Source of the DNA: Burkholderiales bacterium
Lineage (GTDB): Bacteria; Pseudomonadota; Gammaproteobacteria; Burkholderiales; Burkholderiaceae_D
DNA length: 62,106 nt
Direction of reading: 5' to 3'
NCBI GenBank assembly: GCA_016177875.1
Contig: JACOUL010000016.1
Span: 1-62,106, forward strand
The position numbers and the translations under genes are program-made. Below the pieces are notes generated by a model that saw only the letters and a program-made list of their open reading frames with translations, had not been told where the DNA came from and searched no databases. This document shows positions 46,662-56,819 of the stretch, piece by piece; within the stretch, counting starts at the first letter, position 1; the number at the start of each line of letters is the position of its first letter.

Positions 46662-47717
46662 TTATTTCCGCTCCAGCATAGGCCGCAAAGGCTGCCACAC
46701 CATATCTGCGGTCAACAGCTTCATGCAATTGTGGTGGCCCAGCGGACATGTGCGTTGGTGACACGGGGCGCATTCCAGATGGAGCGACATGATTTCTGCC
46801 ACTTCAGAAAACGGCGGCGTGTTATTCCAGTCGGTTGGCCCATAAATTGCCACGATCGGCCGATTCAAGGCTGAAGCGATATTCATCAAACCGGAGTCAT
46901 TGCTCACCACCGCGTCGGCTTGCGCAATCACGGCAATTGCTTGTTCGAGCGAAGTCACGCCCGCCAGATTTTGCGCATGGGGTACAGCCGCGATAATCTG
47001 ATCGCATACCGGCTTGTCCTTACCCGAACCCAGCAAGACGATTTGGATATCGGGGTAAGTTTGCCGTGCCACGCGCGCCAATTCGGCAAAATGCGCAGCC
47101 GGCCAGCGCTTGGCTTCACCGAATTCAGCGCCGGGCGCCATCACCAGCAAGCGCTTGCTGCGATCCAGGCCAAACTTAGCCTCCACCTGCTGTGCTTGTT
47201 CGGGAGGCACCGTCAAAGTCGGCCGCGGCAATTCATTCGGAAGCGGCGCGGCAGGTGCCGGTGGCTGCGCGAGCGCCGCATAAAAAGACACCATGGGACG
47301 CGGCGCTTGAGGCGACACATGATGCATCACATTGATCAAGCCGTAGCGCATCTCGCCGCGATAACCGACGCGGCGCGGAATGCCGGCCATCCAGGGAATC
47401 AGCGCGGATTTGAACGTATTCGGCAAAACGTAAGCATCAACATAGCCGCGGCTCTTCAAGCGATTGGCAAACTTCCAGCGCTCGCCCAATTGCAAAGGGC
47501 CGTGCGTGAATGGCGTCTCGATAATGGCATCGACTTCACGCACCATGCGCCACATCGGTGCCACCCACTTCGGCGCCAGCACATCGATGGCACGCTCGGG
47601 CCGCCAAGTCTTGAGTTGCCGCAGCAGGGTTTGCGAAATGACCGCGTCGCCGATCCAATTCGGCGAAATGATCAGCGTCCTCGGCGCTGGCTTCGATTTG
47701 GACAACGGCGCCACCAT
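46662..47717 (-). CDS. waaF: ADP-heptose:LPS heptosyltransferase II
   Basis: A 351-residue GT9 enzyme that adds the second inner-core heptose. It has ISPNWIGDAVISQTLLRQL, LVMAPGAEFGEAKRWP, the donor site VVSNDSGLMNIASALNRP and IYGPTDWNNTPP. Two closely spaced cysteines (LECAPCHQRTCP) are typical of WaaF. Its ATG overlaps the msbA stop (TGATG). Confidence 0.9.
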   Translation of the reverse strand: MVAPLSKSKPAPRTLIISPNWIGDAVISQTLLRQLKTWRPERAIDVLAPKWVAPMWRMVREVDAIIETPFTHGPLQLGERWKFANRLKSRGYVDAYVLPNTFKSALIPWMAGIPRRVGYRGEMRYGLINVMHHVSPQAPRPMVSFYAALAQPPAPAAPLPNELPRPTLTVPPEQAQQVEAKFGLDRSKRLLVMAPGAEFGEAKRWPAAHFAELARVARQTYPDIQIVLLGSGKDKPVCDQIIAAVPHAQNLAGVTSLEQAIAVIAQADAVVSNDSGLMNIASALNRPIVAIYGPTDWNNTPPFSEVAEIMSLHLECAPCHQRTCPLGHHNCMKLLTADMVWQPLRPMLERK

Positions 47718-49453
47718 CAGCCGTTCTTTCCTTCGAACTGCAGATGATACAAATTGGCGTACACGCGATTCATGGCCAACAGTTCGGCATGGGTGCCGAC
47801 TTCCACGATTTCGCCCGCCACTAACACCACGATGCGGCTTGCCCGCTCAATGGTGGACAAGCGGTGCGCAATGACCAGGGTGGTGCGGCTTTGCATCAAT
47901 TGATCGAGCGCTTCCTGCACCGCGCGTTCCGACTCGGTATCGAGCGCCGACGTTGCTTCATCCAAAATCAGGATAGGCGCATCTTTGTAGATCGCGCGTG
48001 CAATCGCCAAACGCTGGCGCTGACCACCGGACAATCGAGAACCATTGTCGCCGATCATGCTATCCAATCCGTCCGGCAATGCGGCGATCATGTCGGACAA
48101 ATGCGCCGCCTTGACTGCCGCTTCGACACGGACACGATCGGGATTGGCATCGCCATAAGCGATATTGGCGGCGATGGTATCGTCGAACAAGACCACGTTT
48201 TGACTCACCATGGCGATTTGCGCGCGCAGGCTGACTAAGGCAATGTTGCGAATCGGTTCCCCGTCCAATCGAATCTCGCCTTGGCTGGGCGCGTAAAACT
48301 CGGGCACGAGGTTGACCAGCGTGGTCTTGCCGCCGCCGGATGTGCCGACAAATGCGACCGTTTCTCCCGGCTGTATCGTGAGGTTCACTTTGGCGAGCGC
48401 GGGCTTTTCCTGTTTTGGATAACTAAAGCCGACATCAATGTACTCGATCTTGCCGGTCGCGCGTGCGCTCAGGGTCTTGCCGTCGGTACGTTCCGGCTGC
48501 ATATCGATCAGACTGAACACGGCATCCGCCGCGGCAAGTCCGCGCTGCAGCGGGCCATTCACTTCAGCCAAATGCTTGAGCGGCGTCAGCAGCAGCAGCA
48601 TCGCCGTGAAGAAAGACACGAAACCGCCCACGGTGGTCTCGCCCTGGGTCGATTGCACCAGCGCGATGGAAATCACCACGGCTAGTGCGCAGGCAACCAG
48701 AATTTGTGTGATCGGCGCAGTAGCGGACACGGCGCTCATCGTGCGCATGACATAGCCGCGCAATTTTGCGGCGCGCCTCTCGAAACGCGCCTGTTCGTAT
48801 TCCTGCCCGCCGAACACCTTGATCACTTGCTGCGCGCGCGTCGTCTCTTCGATCACTTGCGTCAGCTCCGCGCTCACTTCCAGATAACCCGCCGTCAGCT
48901 TACGCACGCGCTTGCCGGTAACGCGCACCACGATCGCCAATAGCGGCAACATCACGAGCGTTACCAAGGTCAAACGCCAATTCAACCAAAGAAGATAAGA
49001 CACCAAGCCCAGCACGATCATCGAATCGCGAATCAGCGACGCCAAAACGCTGCGCAGCATGTCCACGATCTGCTGCGTCTCAAACATAATGGTGTTGATG
49101 ACGCGGCCGGTGCTATTGGATGCATAAAATTCGGCGGGCACGTTGAGCATGCGATCGAAGACCATTTGCCGCAAACGGTTCAGCAAATGCGTCGTCACCC
49201 AGCTCATCATGTACGAAGTCAACAGGGTTGACATGCCGCGCGCGACGAAAATGCCGATGATGGCGAGCGGCATGGTCCACAAGGGAAATGGCGGCTTCCC
49301 GCTGAAACCTTGATCGAGCAAGACTTTCATCACCGCCGGAAACATCGGTTCGGTCGCGGCAGTAATCGCCATGCCCAGCAAGGCCAATGCGACGCGCCGC
49401 CGATAAGGCCCGAGCATGGCGATTAAGCGTACCAAGTGTGGCGGCAATTTCAT
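47717..49453 (-). CDS. msbA: lipid A export ABC transporter MsbA
   Basis: A 578-residue half-transporter flipping lipid A-core across the inner membrane. Six membrane helices (about residues 15-310) are followed by the ATPase with Walker A GTSGGGKTT, signature LSGGQRQRLAIARA, Walker B ILILDEATSALD and a switch His in VIAHRLSTI. The second Walker A position is Thr-Ser-Gly-Gly rather than the common G-x-S-G-S-G-K-S/T order, which is within family variation. Start chosen at MKLPPHLVRL; the open frame extends 15 codons upstream. Confidence 0.94.
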   Translation of the reverse strand: MKLPPHLVRLIAMLGPYRRRVALALLGMAITAATEPMFPAVMKVLLDQGFSGKPPFPLWTMPLAIIGIFVARGMSTLLTSYMMSWVTTHLLNRLRQMVFDRMLNVPAEFYASNSTGRVINTIMFETQQIVDMLRSVLASLIRDSMIVLGLVSYLLWLNWRLTLVTLVMLPLLAIVVRVTGKRVRKLTAGYLEVSAELTQVIEETTRAQQVIKVFGGQEYEQARFERRAAKLRGYVMRTMSAVSATAPITQILVACALAVVISIALVQSTQGETTVGGFVSFFTAMLLLLTPLKHLAEVNGPLQRGLAAADAVFSLIDMQPERTDGKTLSARATGKIEYIDVGFSYPKQEKPALAKVNLTIQPGETVAFVGTSGGGKTTLVNLVPEFYAPSQGEIRLDGEPIRNIALVSLRAQIAMVSQNVVLFDDTIAANIAYGDANPDRVRVEAAVKAAHLSDMIAALPDGLDSMIGDNGSRLSGGQRQRLAIARAIYKDAPILILDEATSALDTESERAVQEALDQLMQSRTTLVIAHRLSTIERASRIVVLVAGEIVEVGTHAELLAMNRVYANLYHLQFEGKNG

Positions 49454-49603
49454 GATGTTATTCGGCCGTCCGGCACTGGTAAAATGCCAGGCCGGCATGC
49501 CAAGAAAATAGATGCGAGAAGAATGACAGCTGGATGGAAAAGGCAGTCATTGGGTTCGGTAATCTGTAAACCGGCCCATTATAGAGGAAACCCGTGAAAT
49601 AAC

Positions 49604-50443
49604 ATGTTTTCAATCATCATCCCGACCTGGAACAATCTGGACTTTCTGAAGCTTTGCGTGGAGAGCATACGCAAAAACTCCTCTCTGCCCGCGCAAATCA
49701 TCGTTCATGTCAACGACGGCAGCGACGGCAGCCTGGCGTGGGTGAAACAAGAAGGCTTGGCGCATACCCATTCGCCGCAAAATATCGGGATTTGCCATGC
49801 GGTCAATATTGCCGCCACCTTGGCAAAACATGCATACCTCGTTTATCTAAACGACGATATGTATTGCTGTCCAGGATGGGATCGGCATTTGCACGACAAG
49901 ATCGCCGCCCTGGATACCGACTTATTCATGCTGTCCGGGACCATGATCGAACCCGCAGCCAGCGGCAATGCCTGCGTCTCGGTGGCCGATTACGGACGCG
50001 ATCCGGCAAGCTTCGACGAGCAGACCCTGCTCGCCAACCTAGGCATGCTCACCAAGCGGGATTGGTACGGCGCCACTTGGCCGCCCACGGTGGTCCATCG
50101 CGACTGGTGGTTCAAGGTCGGCGGCTACAGCAGCGAATTCTCGCCCGGCATGAGCAGCGACAATGATTTTTCCATGAAGCTCTGGCATGCCGGTTGCCGC
50201 ATTTTTTTAGGTGTCGGCAATTCGCTGGTCTATCACTTCCAATCGAAAACGACCGGGAAAATCGTCAAGAACGACGGCGGCCGCCAATTCCTGCATAAGT
50301 GGGGCATGCGTCAATCGACCTTTGACCGCTATTACCTGCGCCGCGGCCAAGTCGCGACCGGCATTCGTTTGCCGGAACCGGAAGATAGCTTCGAAGTACG
50401 CTGGTCGCACTGGCGCAGTAAACTCAAGCGCCGCCTCGCTTAA
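49604..50443 (+). CDS. GT2-family glycosyltransferase
   Basis: A 279-residue GT-A protein with FSIIIPTWNNLDFLKLC, the VNDGSDGSL loop, YLVYLNDDMYCCPGWD (DxD-type metal motif) and WWFKVGGYSSEFSPG. It is convergent with the next gene, sharing four bases at the 3' ends. Divergent from msbA across 150 bases. Acceptor unknown. Confidence 0.85.
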   Translation: MFSIIIPTWNNLDFLKLCVESIRKNSSLPAQIIVHVNDGSDGSLAWVKQEGLAHTHSPQNIGICHAVNIAATLAKHAYLVYLNDDMYCCPGWDRHLHDKIAALDTDLFMLSGTMIEPAASGNACVSVADYGRDPASFDEQTLLANLGMLTKRDWYGATWPPTVVHRDWWFKVGGYSSEFSPGMSSDNDFSMKLWHAGCRIFLGVGNSLVYHFQSKTTGKIVKNDGGRQFLHKWGMRQSTFDRYYLRRGQVATGIRLPEPEDSFEVRWSHWRSKLKRRLA

Positions 50444-51189
50444 GCCGGTTTTTGTAATTCAATCAGCTTTGCATATTTGAGATAGCTGGAACGCATATTC
50501 ATCTCGGCGATATGCCAGCCCGTCATGCCATCCAAAAATCCTGCTTGAAATACGTAAGTGCGCAAGAATGCCCAGGCGCCGTGGATAAGAGCTTGCGCTT
50601 GTGAAGTTTTCTTCCCGCGCGCAAAAAGCTGTTTTGCGCCAGCATCCGAATAGCTGCGCACTTTGCGTTCCACATCTTCCCTGGTGCGATAGCTGTAATG
50701 CAGTAGGGGCGTATCAAGCCTGCCCACAGGTCCGCTCGGCACTAAGCTTTCATGCACCAGCTTGTCGGAAAATCGCGCCGTACCGCGTTTAACCAAGCGT
50801 ACGATATAGTCGGGATACCAGCCGCAATGCCGCACCGGCTTACCGCAGAAATAAGATAAGCGCGGCATTTCAAAGGCATCGAATTGTCCGCTTTGCGTCG
50901 CCGCGCGAATTTGCCGGCGCAGTTCTTCCGTCAAACGCTCATCGGCATCGAGGGACAGAATCCAGTCTCCGGTTGCAGCATCCAAGGCAATGTTTTTTTG
51001 CGGGCCGAAACCAGGCCAAGTTTTGTTCTGAATGATTTTTGCGCCGGCCGTATACGCGATGTCGAGGGTGTTATCGGTACTGCCGCTATCGACCACCACC
51101 ACTTCCGTTGCGATGTCCGCTAGCGACGCCAAACAATCGGCGAGGTTCGCAGCCTCGTTTAAGGTAATGATGATGACGCTTAAGGACAT
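50440..51189 (-). CDS. LPS core glycosyltransferase (WaaE/KdtX-like GT2)
   Basis: A 249-residue GT2 enzyme. IIITLNEAANLADCL, VVVDSGSTDNTLDIA, GPQKNIALDAATGDWILSLD and DADERLTEELR match the WaaE/KdtX group that adds beta-1,4-glucose to inner-core heptose. The protein has no membrane segments. A 60-codon gene ends three bases upstream and dnaE lies beyond it on the same strand. Confidence 0.85.
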   Translation of the reverse strand: MSLSVIIITLNEAANLADCLASLADIATEVVVVDSGSTDNTLDIAYTAGAKIIQNKTWPGFGPQKNIALDAATGDWILSLDADERLTEELRRQIRAATQSGQFDAFEMPRLSYFCGKPVRHCGWYPDYIVRLVKRGTARFSDKLVHESLVPSGPVGRLDTPLLHYSYRTREDVERKVRSYSDAGAKQLFARGKKTSQAQALIHGAWAFLRTYVFQAGFLDGMTGWHIAEMNMRSSYLKYAKLIELQKPA

Positions 51190-51192
51190 TAA

Positions 51193-51375
51193 TCAAAAGC
51201 CGGGCGGCAAGGTATCTTCCGAGGTAAGATCGGGCAAAGATTGTTCCGTATTCTGTGTCGACGGATCGTCGATCGTATCCAAACCGAATCCCGTATGCGG
51301 GTCGCGCATCTTCAATTCAAACCACTTCTGGTTTCGATGCGCCGCGAGCATTTTTAGCATTTTTACGGCGAACAT
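51193..51375 (-). CDS. 60-aa hypothetical protein between dnaE and the waaE-like gene
   Basis: A short gene with a good ribosome binding site (AGGGAG, four bases before the ATG), 25 bases after dnaE and three before the glycosyltransferase start. The product is soluble, begins MFAVKMLKMLAAHRNQKW and has an acidic, Thr/Pro-rich C-terminal half (TEQSLPDLTSEDTLPPGF). The tight spacing on both sides and the ribosome binding site support translation. No family recognised. Confidence 0.6.
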   Translation of the reverse strand: MFAVKMLKMLAAHRNQKWFELKMRDPHTGFGLDTIDDPSTQNTEQSLPDLTSEDTLPPGF

Positions 51376-51400
51376 GACACTCCCTGGGAAAAACTCTTTT

Positions 51401-54400
51401 CTAGTACTCTACATGCACTCTACCGGAACCGAACTTCGCTTCCAGCAGCTGCTGCAAGCTATCCGACGGCGTCACTTTCCAAGTATCCGACAGCAGCAAT
51501 TCGCATTCGACGTCGGACTGCCGGTAGCGTAAAGCGATCGGCAATCCGCTTTCCATGCGATAGGCTTCGATCATTTCGCGGAAATGGCGCACGTCGATCG
51601 AATTCGACAATTGCAACGCTACGCTACGCGCGTATTGCTGACGCGCCGCGGCAATATCCAACACCTTATCGGCCGTCACCCGCAAACCGCCGGAAAAGCG
51701 GTCTTCCGACACTTTGCCTTGCACCGCCAGGAATTCATCTTCCTTGAACAGGCGCCGGTTCGGGTCATAGAGCTCATTGTAAACCGTGACGTCGACCGTT
51801 GCACTGGAGTCGTCGAGCGTGACGATCACCATCTTGCCGCGCTGGGTCATTTGCGTGCGCACAGCACTGATGATGCCGGCGATCGTCCTGGGTTCGCGCG
51901 ACGGCTGCAGATCGGACAGCTTGCTGCGCGCGAAACGGCGTGCTTCTTGCGCGTAAGCGTTGAACAAATGGCCGGACAGGTAAAAACCGAGCGCCGACTT
52001 TTCTTCCGTGAGTCTTTGCTTTTCACTCCAGGGCACAACCTTGACGTATTCGGGCGGCGTTTCCAAATCGCTGTCGGCGCCGCCGAAGAGGCTTACCTGA
52101 TTGGCGGCAGCCTCGGCTTGTTCGGCGCCTTCCAGGGCGAGATTGACCGATGCCAGTAAAATCGCACGGTCGACATTGAAGCAATCGAATGCGCCCGCTC
52201 TGATCAGCGATTCGATGGTGCGGCGATTAATTTGGCGCTTGTCGACACGCTTAGCGAAATCGAATAGATCCTTGAACGGGCCTGATTGGCGTGCCGCGAT
52301 GATCGCTTCAATCGCACCCTGGCCCGAACCTTTCACCGCCCCCAGGCCGTAGCGTATCCGGTCGGCTTTCTTGCCGGGCTCACCCACCGACGTGAATCGA
52401 TAAACCGACAAATTGATATCCGGCGGCAGTATCGTCAAGCCGCACACATCGACCGCATCCTCAACCAATATCTTGATCTTGTCGGTATCGTCCATGGCAA
52501 GCGACAAGTTAGCGGCCATGAAAGCAGCGGGGTGATGGGCTTTTAGGTAAGCGGTGTGATACGACAGCAAAGCGTATGCGGCAGCATGCGACTTGTTAAA
52601 GCCGTAGCCCGCGAATTTTTCCATCAAATCGAAAATCTCGTCGGCCTTCGCTTCCGACAAACCATTCTTTGCCGCGCCTTCGCGGAAGATCAAGCGATGC
52701 TCTGCCATCTCTTCCGGCTTCTTCTTGCCCATCGCACGGCGCAGCAAATCGGCGCCGCCAAGCGAGTAGCCACCGATCACCTGCGCCATCTGCATCACCT
52801 GCTCTTGATACACCATGATGCCGTAGGTCTCGGACAAAATGCCTTCGGTGCGCGGATCGGGATACTCGAATTTTTCGCCATGCTTGCGGCGGCAGAAATC
52901 CGGAATCAGATCCATCGGACCCGGACGATACAAAGCTACCAGCGCGATAATGTCTTCAAAACGGTCCGGCCGCGCATCTTTCAGCATGCCTTGCATGCCG
53001 CGGCTTTCCAGCTGGAACACCGCCACCGTTTTCGCCTTGGTCAGCAACTCGTAGGTCGGCCTATCATTCAGCGGCAGCTTGGCCAAATCAAATTCCGACA
53101 TCGCCGAATCGAGCTGCTTGATGTAACGCACCGCGCGGTCAAGGATGGTCAGCGTGGTCAAGCCCAGGAAGTCGAATTTCACCAAGCCGACTGCTTCGAC
53201 ATCATCCTTGTCGTACTGCGACACCACGCCGGCGTCACCGCCCTGCGTATACAAAGGACAAAAATCGGTCAGCTTGCCCGGCGCGATCAACACGCCACCG
53301 GCATGCATGCCGATGTTGCGCGCGATGCCTTCGACCTGCTGCGCCAAAGCCAGCAATTGCGCGACTTCTTCCTCCTTCTCCATCCGCTCTTTGAGAAGCG
53401 GCTCTTCTTCGATGGCGTCGGCAATCGTCACTTGCTTGCCGGGTTTGAAGGGAATCAGTTTGGAAATACCGTCGCAAAAGTTATAGCCCATGTCGAGCAC
53501 GCGGCCGACATCGCGCACCGCGCCCTTGGCAGCCATGGTGCCGAAGGTGGCGATCTGCGACACCGCATCCTTGCCGTAGCGCTCTTTCACGTACTGAATG
53601 ACGCGGTCGCGGTTTTCCTGGCAAAAGTCGATATCGAAGTCAGGCATCGATACGCGCTCAGGATTGAGAAAACGCTCGAACAGCAAGTTGTATTCGAGCG
53701 GATCAAGGTCGGTAATCTTCAATGCATACGCAACCAAGGACCCTGCACCCGAACCGCGGCCCGGCCCTACCGGCACGCCATTGTTCTTACCCCACTGGAT
53801 AAAGTCGGCCACGATCAAGAAGTAGCCGGGGAAGCCCATCTTGATGATGGTGTCCGTTTCGAACTTCAAGCGCGCTTCGTAGCGCGGTCGCACTTCTTCG
53901 CGCTTGTCCACATCGGGGAAGAGCTCGACCAGCCGTTCCACCAAACCGATCTGCGCCTGCTTCACCAGAAAGTCGTCGAGCGACATGCCGTCCGGCGTTG
54001 GAAACAGCGGCAGCTTGGGCTTGCCTAACTCAAGCGTCAGGTTGCAACGCTTGGCGATTTCCAGTGTGTTTTGCAAGGCCGCCGGCATATCGGCAAACAA
54101 GGCCGCCATTTCTTCTTGCGTCTTGAAATACTGCTGATCGTTGAAGCGTTTGACGCGGCGCGTATTGGCGAGAATCTCCCCCTCGGCGATACAGGTGCGC
54201 GCCTCGTGCGCCGTGAATTCTTCCTGCTTCAAGAATTGCACCGGATGGGTTGCTATCACCGGCAACTTGAGTTTCGCGGCCAATGAAACTGACTGTCTTA
54301 CCTGCAATTCCATATTGGGCTGGCCAGCGCGCTGCACTTCAATGTAGAAATGATTCGGGAAAATTTCCGCCCAGCGTTTGGCGCATTTTTCCGCAGCGGC

Positions 54401-54853
54401 TAGATTGCCGTTATCAATAGCTTGGCCGATATCGCCGAAGTGCATGCCCGACAAGGCGATCAAACCGCCTGGCAGTAAATTCGCCAGCCACTCGGTGCGA
54501 ATTTCAGCGCGCCCTCGATATTGATTCGTCAGCCATGCGTGCGAGAGCAATTCGCACAGCTGCAAATAACCGGCACGATTTTTTACCAAAAGCAAAAGGC
54601 GTGAGGGCTTGTCGCGATCATCGTCGTTGGTGATCCAGACGTCACACCCTGCGATCGGCTTGACGCCTTTGCCGCGCGCCGCCTTGTAAAACTTCACCAT
54701 GGCAAACAAGTTGGCCAAGTCGGTAATTGCCAACGCGGGCTGACCGTCTTTTGCTGCAGCCTTAACGATATCGTCGATGCGCACTAAGCCATCGACGATC
54801 GAAAATTCGCTGTGTAAACGGAGGTGAACGAAGGAGGGAGAAACCATCCGCAT
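51401..54853 (-). CDS. dnaE: DNA polymerase III alpha subunit
   Basis: A 1150-residue replicative polymerase. The PHP domain begins FVHLRLHSEFSIVDGLVRID (its metal ligands look partly degenerate, as common in proteobacteria). The polymerase core contains GPGRGSGAGSLVAYAL and the catalytic Asp motif PDFDIDFCQ, then helix-hairpin-helix and OB domains (TIAGIISAVRTQMTQRGKM). Full length. The first of two closely spaced ATGs was used; MVSPSF two codons later is equally possible. Apparently co-transcribed with the two small downstream genes. Confidence 0.97.
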   Translation of the reverse strand: MRMVSPSFVHLRLHSEFSIVDGLVRIDDIVKAAAKDGQPALAITDLANLFAMVKFYKAARGKGVKPIAGCDVWITNDDDRDKPSRLLLLVKNRAGYLQLCELLSHAWLTNQYRGRAEIRTEWLANLLPGGLIALSGMHFGDIGQAIDNGNLAAAEKCAKRWAEIFPNHFYIEVQRAGQPNMELQVRQSVSLAAKLKLPVIATHPVQFLKQEEFTAHEARTCIAEGEILANTRRVKRFNDQQYFKTQEEMAALFADMPAALQNTLEIAKRCNLTLELGKPKLPLFPTPDGMSLDDFLVKQAQIGLVERLVELFPDVDKREEVRPRYEARLKFETDTIIKMGFPGYFLIVADFIQWGKNNGVPVGPGRGSGAGSLVAYALKITDLDPLEYNLLFERFLNPERVSMPDFDIDFCQENRDRVIQYVKERYGKDAVSQIATFGTMAAKGAVRDVGRVLDMGYNFCDGISKLIPFKPGKQVTIADAIEEEPLLKERMEKEEEVAQLLALAQQVEGIARNIGMHAGGVLIAPGKLTDFCPLYTQGGDAGVVSQYDKDDVEAVGLVKFDFLGLTTLTILDRAVRYIKQLDSAMSEFDLAKLPLNDRPTYELLTKAKTVAVFQLESRGMQGMLKDARPDRFEDIIALVALYRPGPMDLIPDFCRRKHGEKFEYPDPRTEGILSETYGIMVYQEQVMQMAQVIGGYSLGGADLLRRAMGKKKPEEMAEHRLIFREGAAKNGLSEAKADEIFDLMEKFAGYGFNKSHAAAYALLSYHTAYLKAHHPAAFMAANLSLAMDDTDKIKILVEDAVDVCGLTILPPDINLSVYRFTSVGEPGKKADRIRYGLGAVKGSGQGAIEAIIAARQSGPFKDLFDFAKRVDKRQINRRTIESLIRAGAFDCFNVDRAILLASVNLALEGAEQAEAAANQVSLFGGADSDLETPPEYVKVVPWSEKQRLTEEKSALGFYLSGHLFNAYAQEARRFARSKLSDLQPSREPRTIAGIISAVRTQMTQRGKMVIVTLDDSSATVDVTVYNELYDPNRRLFKEDEFLAVQGKVSEDRFSGGLRVTADKVLDIAAARQQYARSVALQLSNSIDVRHFREMIEAYRMESGLPIALRYRQSDVECELLLSDTWKVTPSDSLQQLLEAKFGSGRVHVEY

Positions 54854-54976
54854 ATTTTACCTGCTGGCACCTGTTTTTCACCGGACAAACGTTATGGATT
54901 CTCAGGCTATTTTTGCAGCCGGTTAGCACGGCAGCTTATAATGACGGCAAATCAATGAGTTACCGAAGCGCTCCGC

Positions 54977-55819
54977 ATGCAGTCCTCCGCCCCCATCGTC
55001 AATATTGCCGCTTATAAGTTCGTCAGCTTTGACGATCACGCCGAGCGGCGTGAACAATATAGGGAAATTTGCAACAGGCTCGACCTAAAAGGCACGATCT
55101 TGTTGACACCGGAGGGAATTAATTTATTTCTGGCCGGCAGCCGCAATGCCGTCGACGATTTTTTGCGCTGGCTTCGCAGCGATGCCCGCTTTGCCGATAT
55201 TGAAGTCAAGGAGAGCTACTCGGAAAGCCAGCCGTTCAAGCGCATGCTGGTCAAACTCAAGCGCGAAATCATTACGATGAAAATGCCGTTGATTCAGCCC
55301 GAGAAAGGACGCGCGCCGGCGGTCGAACCTAAGACGCTCAAGCGCTGGCTCGATCAAGGTCACGACGATGCAGGCAAGCCGGTCGTGATGATGGATACGC
55401 GCAATGCATTTGAAGTCGATGTCGGGACTTTCGATCACACCGTCGATTACCGCATCGAAAAATTCAGCGATTTTCCGGAAGTGGCCGCGGCGCACAAAGA
55501 AGAGTTTTCCGGCAAAACCGTTGTAACCTTTTGCACCGGCGGCATACGCTGCGAAAAGGCGGCGATCCATATGCAGAATATCGGTTATGAAAGCGTGTAT
55601 CAGCTCGACGGCGGCATACTGAAGTATTTCGAAGAAGTCGGCGGCGAACATTATCGAGGCGACTGCTTTGTATTCGATTACCGCACCGCGCTTACACCGG
55701 GCCTGAACCCCTCGGGACATACACGTTGCAAAACTTGCGACAACGTAATTACCCCGTCCGAAAAATCGGTACCATCTGACGCCATCAGCACTTCCTGTCC
55801 GCGATGCGCGGAATCATAG
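54977..55819 (+). CDS. trhO: tRNA uridine-34 hydroxylase (rhodanese-fold TrhO)
   Basis: A 280-residue TrhO/YceA protein making 5-hydroxyuridine at tRNA wobble position 34. The N-terminal segment ([11 protein letters not shown] and [16 protein letters not shown]) is the TrhO-specific acylphosphatase-like domain; the rhodanese domain has [15 protein letters not shown] and the active-site loop [11 protein letters not shown] with its Cys. A C-terminal Cys cluster ([17 protein letters not shown]) suggests a zinc site. The following glycosyltransferase starts at the base after the stop. Confidence 0.92.
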   Translation: MQSSAPIVNIAAYKFVSFDDHAERREQYREICNRLDLKGTILLTPEGINLFLAGSRNAVDDFLRWLRSDARFADIEVKESYSESQPFKRMLVKLKREIITMKMPLIQPEKGRAPAVEPKTLKRWLDQGHDDAGKPVVMMDTRNAFEVDVGTFDHTVDYRIEKFSDFPEVAAAHKEEFSGKTVVTFCTGGIRCEKAAIHMQNIGYESVYQLDGGILKYFEEVGGEHYRGDCFVFDYRTALTPGLNPSGHTRCKTCDNVITPSEKSVPSDAISTSCPRCAES

Positions 55820-56797
55820 ATGGATGCCAAGGTCAGAAATTTGGGAAATCTCGCCGGCTTGCAAGCTCAATATGCTCCTCGCAAGGTGGCCATTCTTCTT
55901 TGCACCTATCAAGGCGAAAGCTATCTCGCTGAACAACTTGAGTCCATTCAAGCGCAAACCCATTCCGATTGGATAGTGTGGGCATCGGATGACGCATCGA
56001 CAGACATGACGCGCCCCATACTGGAACAATATGCCGGCAAGTGGGGCAGCGACCGGCTGCATATGTGCGACGGTCCCCGAAACGGTTTTGCATCCAATTT
56101 TCTTTCCTTGGTCTGCAATCCTGAAGTGCAGGCGGATTGTTATGCCTATTCCGATCAGGACGATATTTGGAAAGAGGACAAGCTTGAGAAGGCGGTCGAT
56201 TGGTTAAATACCATTCCAGCCGGCGTACCCGCCTTGTATTGCTCGCGGACTGAACTCGTTGACGAGACTGGCCGGCATCTCGGCTACTCTCCTCTCTTTG
56301 GCAAGTCGCCCGGCTTTGCCAATGCCTTGGTGCAAAATCTCGGCGGCGGCAATACGATGGTGTTCAACCATGCCGCCCGTGTATTGCTGCAGCAGGCAAG
56401 CAAGGACAAGCCCGTCTTGATTCATGATTGGTGGACCTACATGGTGATTAGCGGCGCCGGCGGAAAGGTATATTACGATGCGCATCCATCACTTCGCTAT
56501 CGCCAACACGGCGGCAATCTGGTCGGCTCCAATGCTGGATGGTTAGATCGTATTCTGCGTCTCAGATGGCTGCTGCATGGCCGCTTCAAAAATTGGAACG
56601 ATCAAAATATTCACTGCTTACGGCAAATTCGATCGTTGCTCACGCCGGACAATCAACGAATCCTGGATGAATTTTCCGCTGCCCGACAACGCTGGCTGCT
56701 TCCCCGCATCGTCGGCATCATGCGTTCCGGCATTTACCGGCAAACGCTGTTGGGCAATCTGGGATTGATTGCCGCGACTTTGCTCAAGAAGATTTAG
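55820..56797 (+). CDS. GT2-family glycosyltransferase (rhamnosyltransferase-like)
   Basis: A 325-residue protein with VAILLCTYQGESYLAEQLES, WASDDASTD, SDQDDIWKEDKLEKA (DxD region) and a later TMVFNHAARVLL/IHDWWTYMV region resembling rhamnosyltransferases. It begins immediately after the trhO stop, which is an unusual pairing and probably reflects local rearrangement. Its stop codon lies in a 14-base duplication shared with the end of the convergent protease gene. Confidence 0.85.
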   Translation: MDAKVRNLGNLAGLQAQYAPRKVAILLCTYQGESYLAEQLESIQAQTHSDWIVWASDDASTDMTRPILEQYAGKWGSDRLHMCDGPRNGFASNFLSLVCNPEVQADCYAYSDQDDIWKEDKLEKAVDWLNTIPAGVPALYCSRTELVDETGRHLGYSPLFGKSPGFANALVQNLGGGNTMVFNHAARVLLQQASKDKPVLIHDWWTYMVISGAGGKVYYDAHPSLRYRQHGGNLVGSNAGWLDRILRLRWLLHGRFKNWNDQNIHCLRQIRSLLTPDNQRILDEFSAARQRWLLPRIVGIMRSGIYRQTLLGNLGLIAATLLKKI

Positions 56798-56819
56798 CTA
56801 CCGCGTTTTAGCTACCACG
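56793..56819. repeat. 14-base tandem duplication covering two stop codons
   Basis: TTTAGCTACCGCG and TTTAGCTACCACG occur 14 bases apart. The TAG of the upstream glycosyltransferase and, on the other strand, the TAG of the protease each fall in one copy. Confidence 0.7.

Noticed and set aside
52556..54028. A 490-codon plus-strand open frame opposite dnaE
   Set aside because: It lies wholly within dnaE on the other strand, has low-complexity His/Arg/Gln-rich composition and no family motifs; high G+C coding bias explains it.
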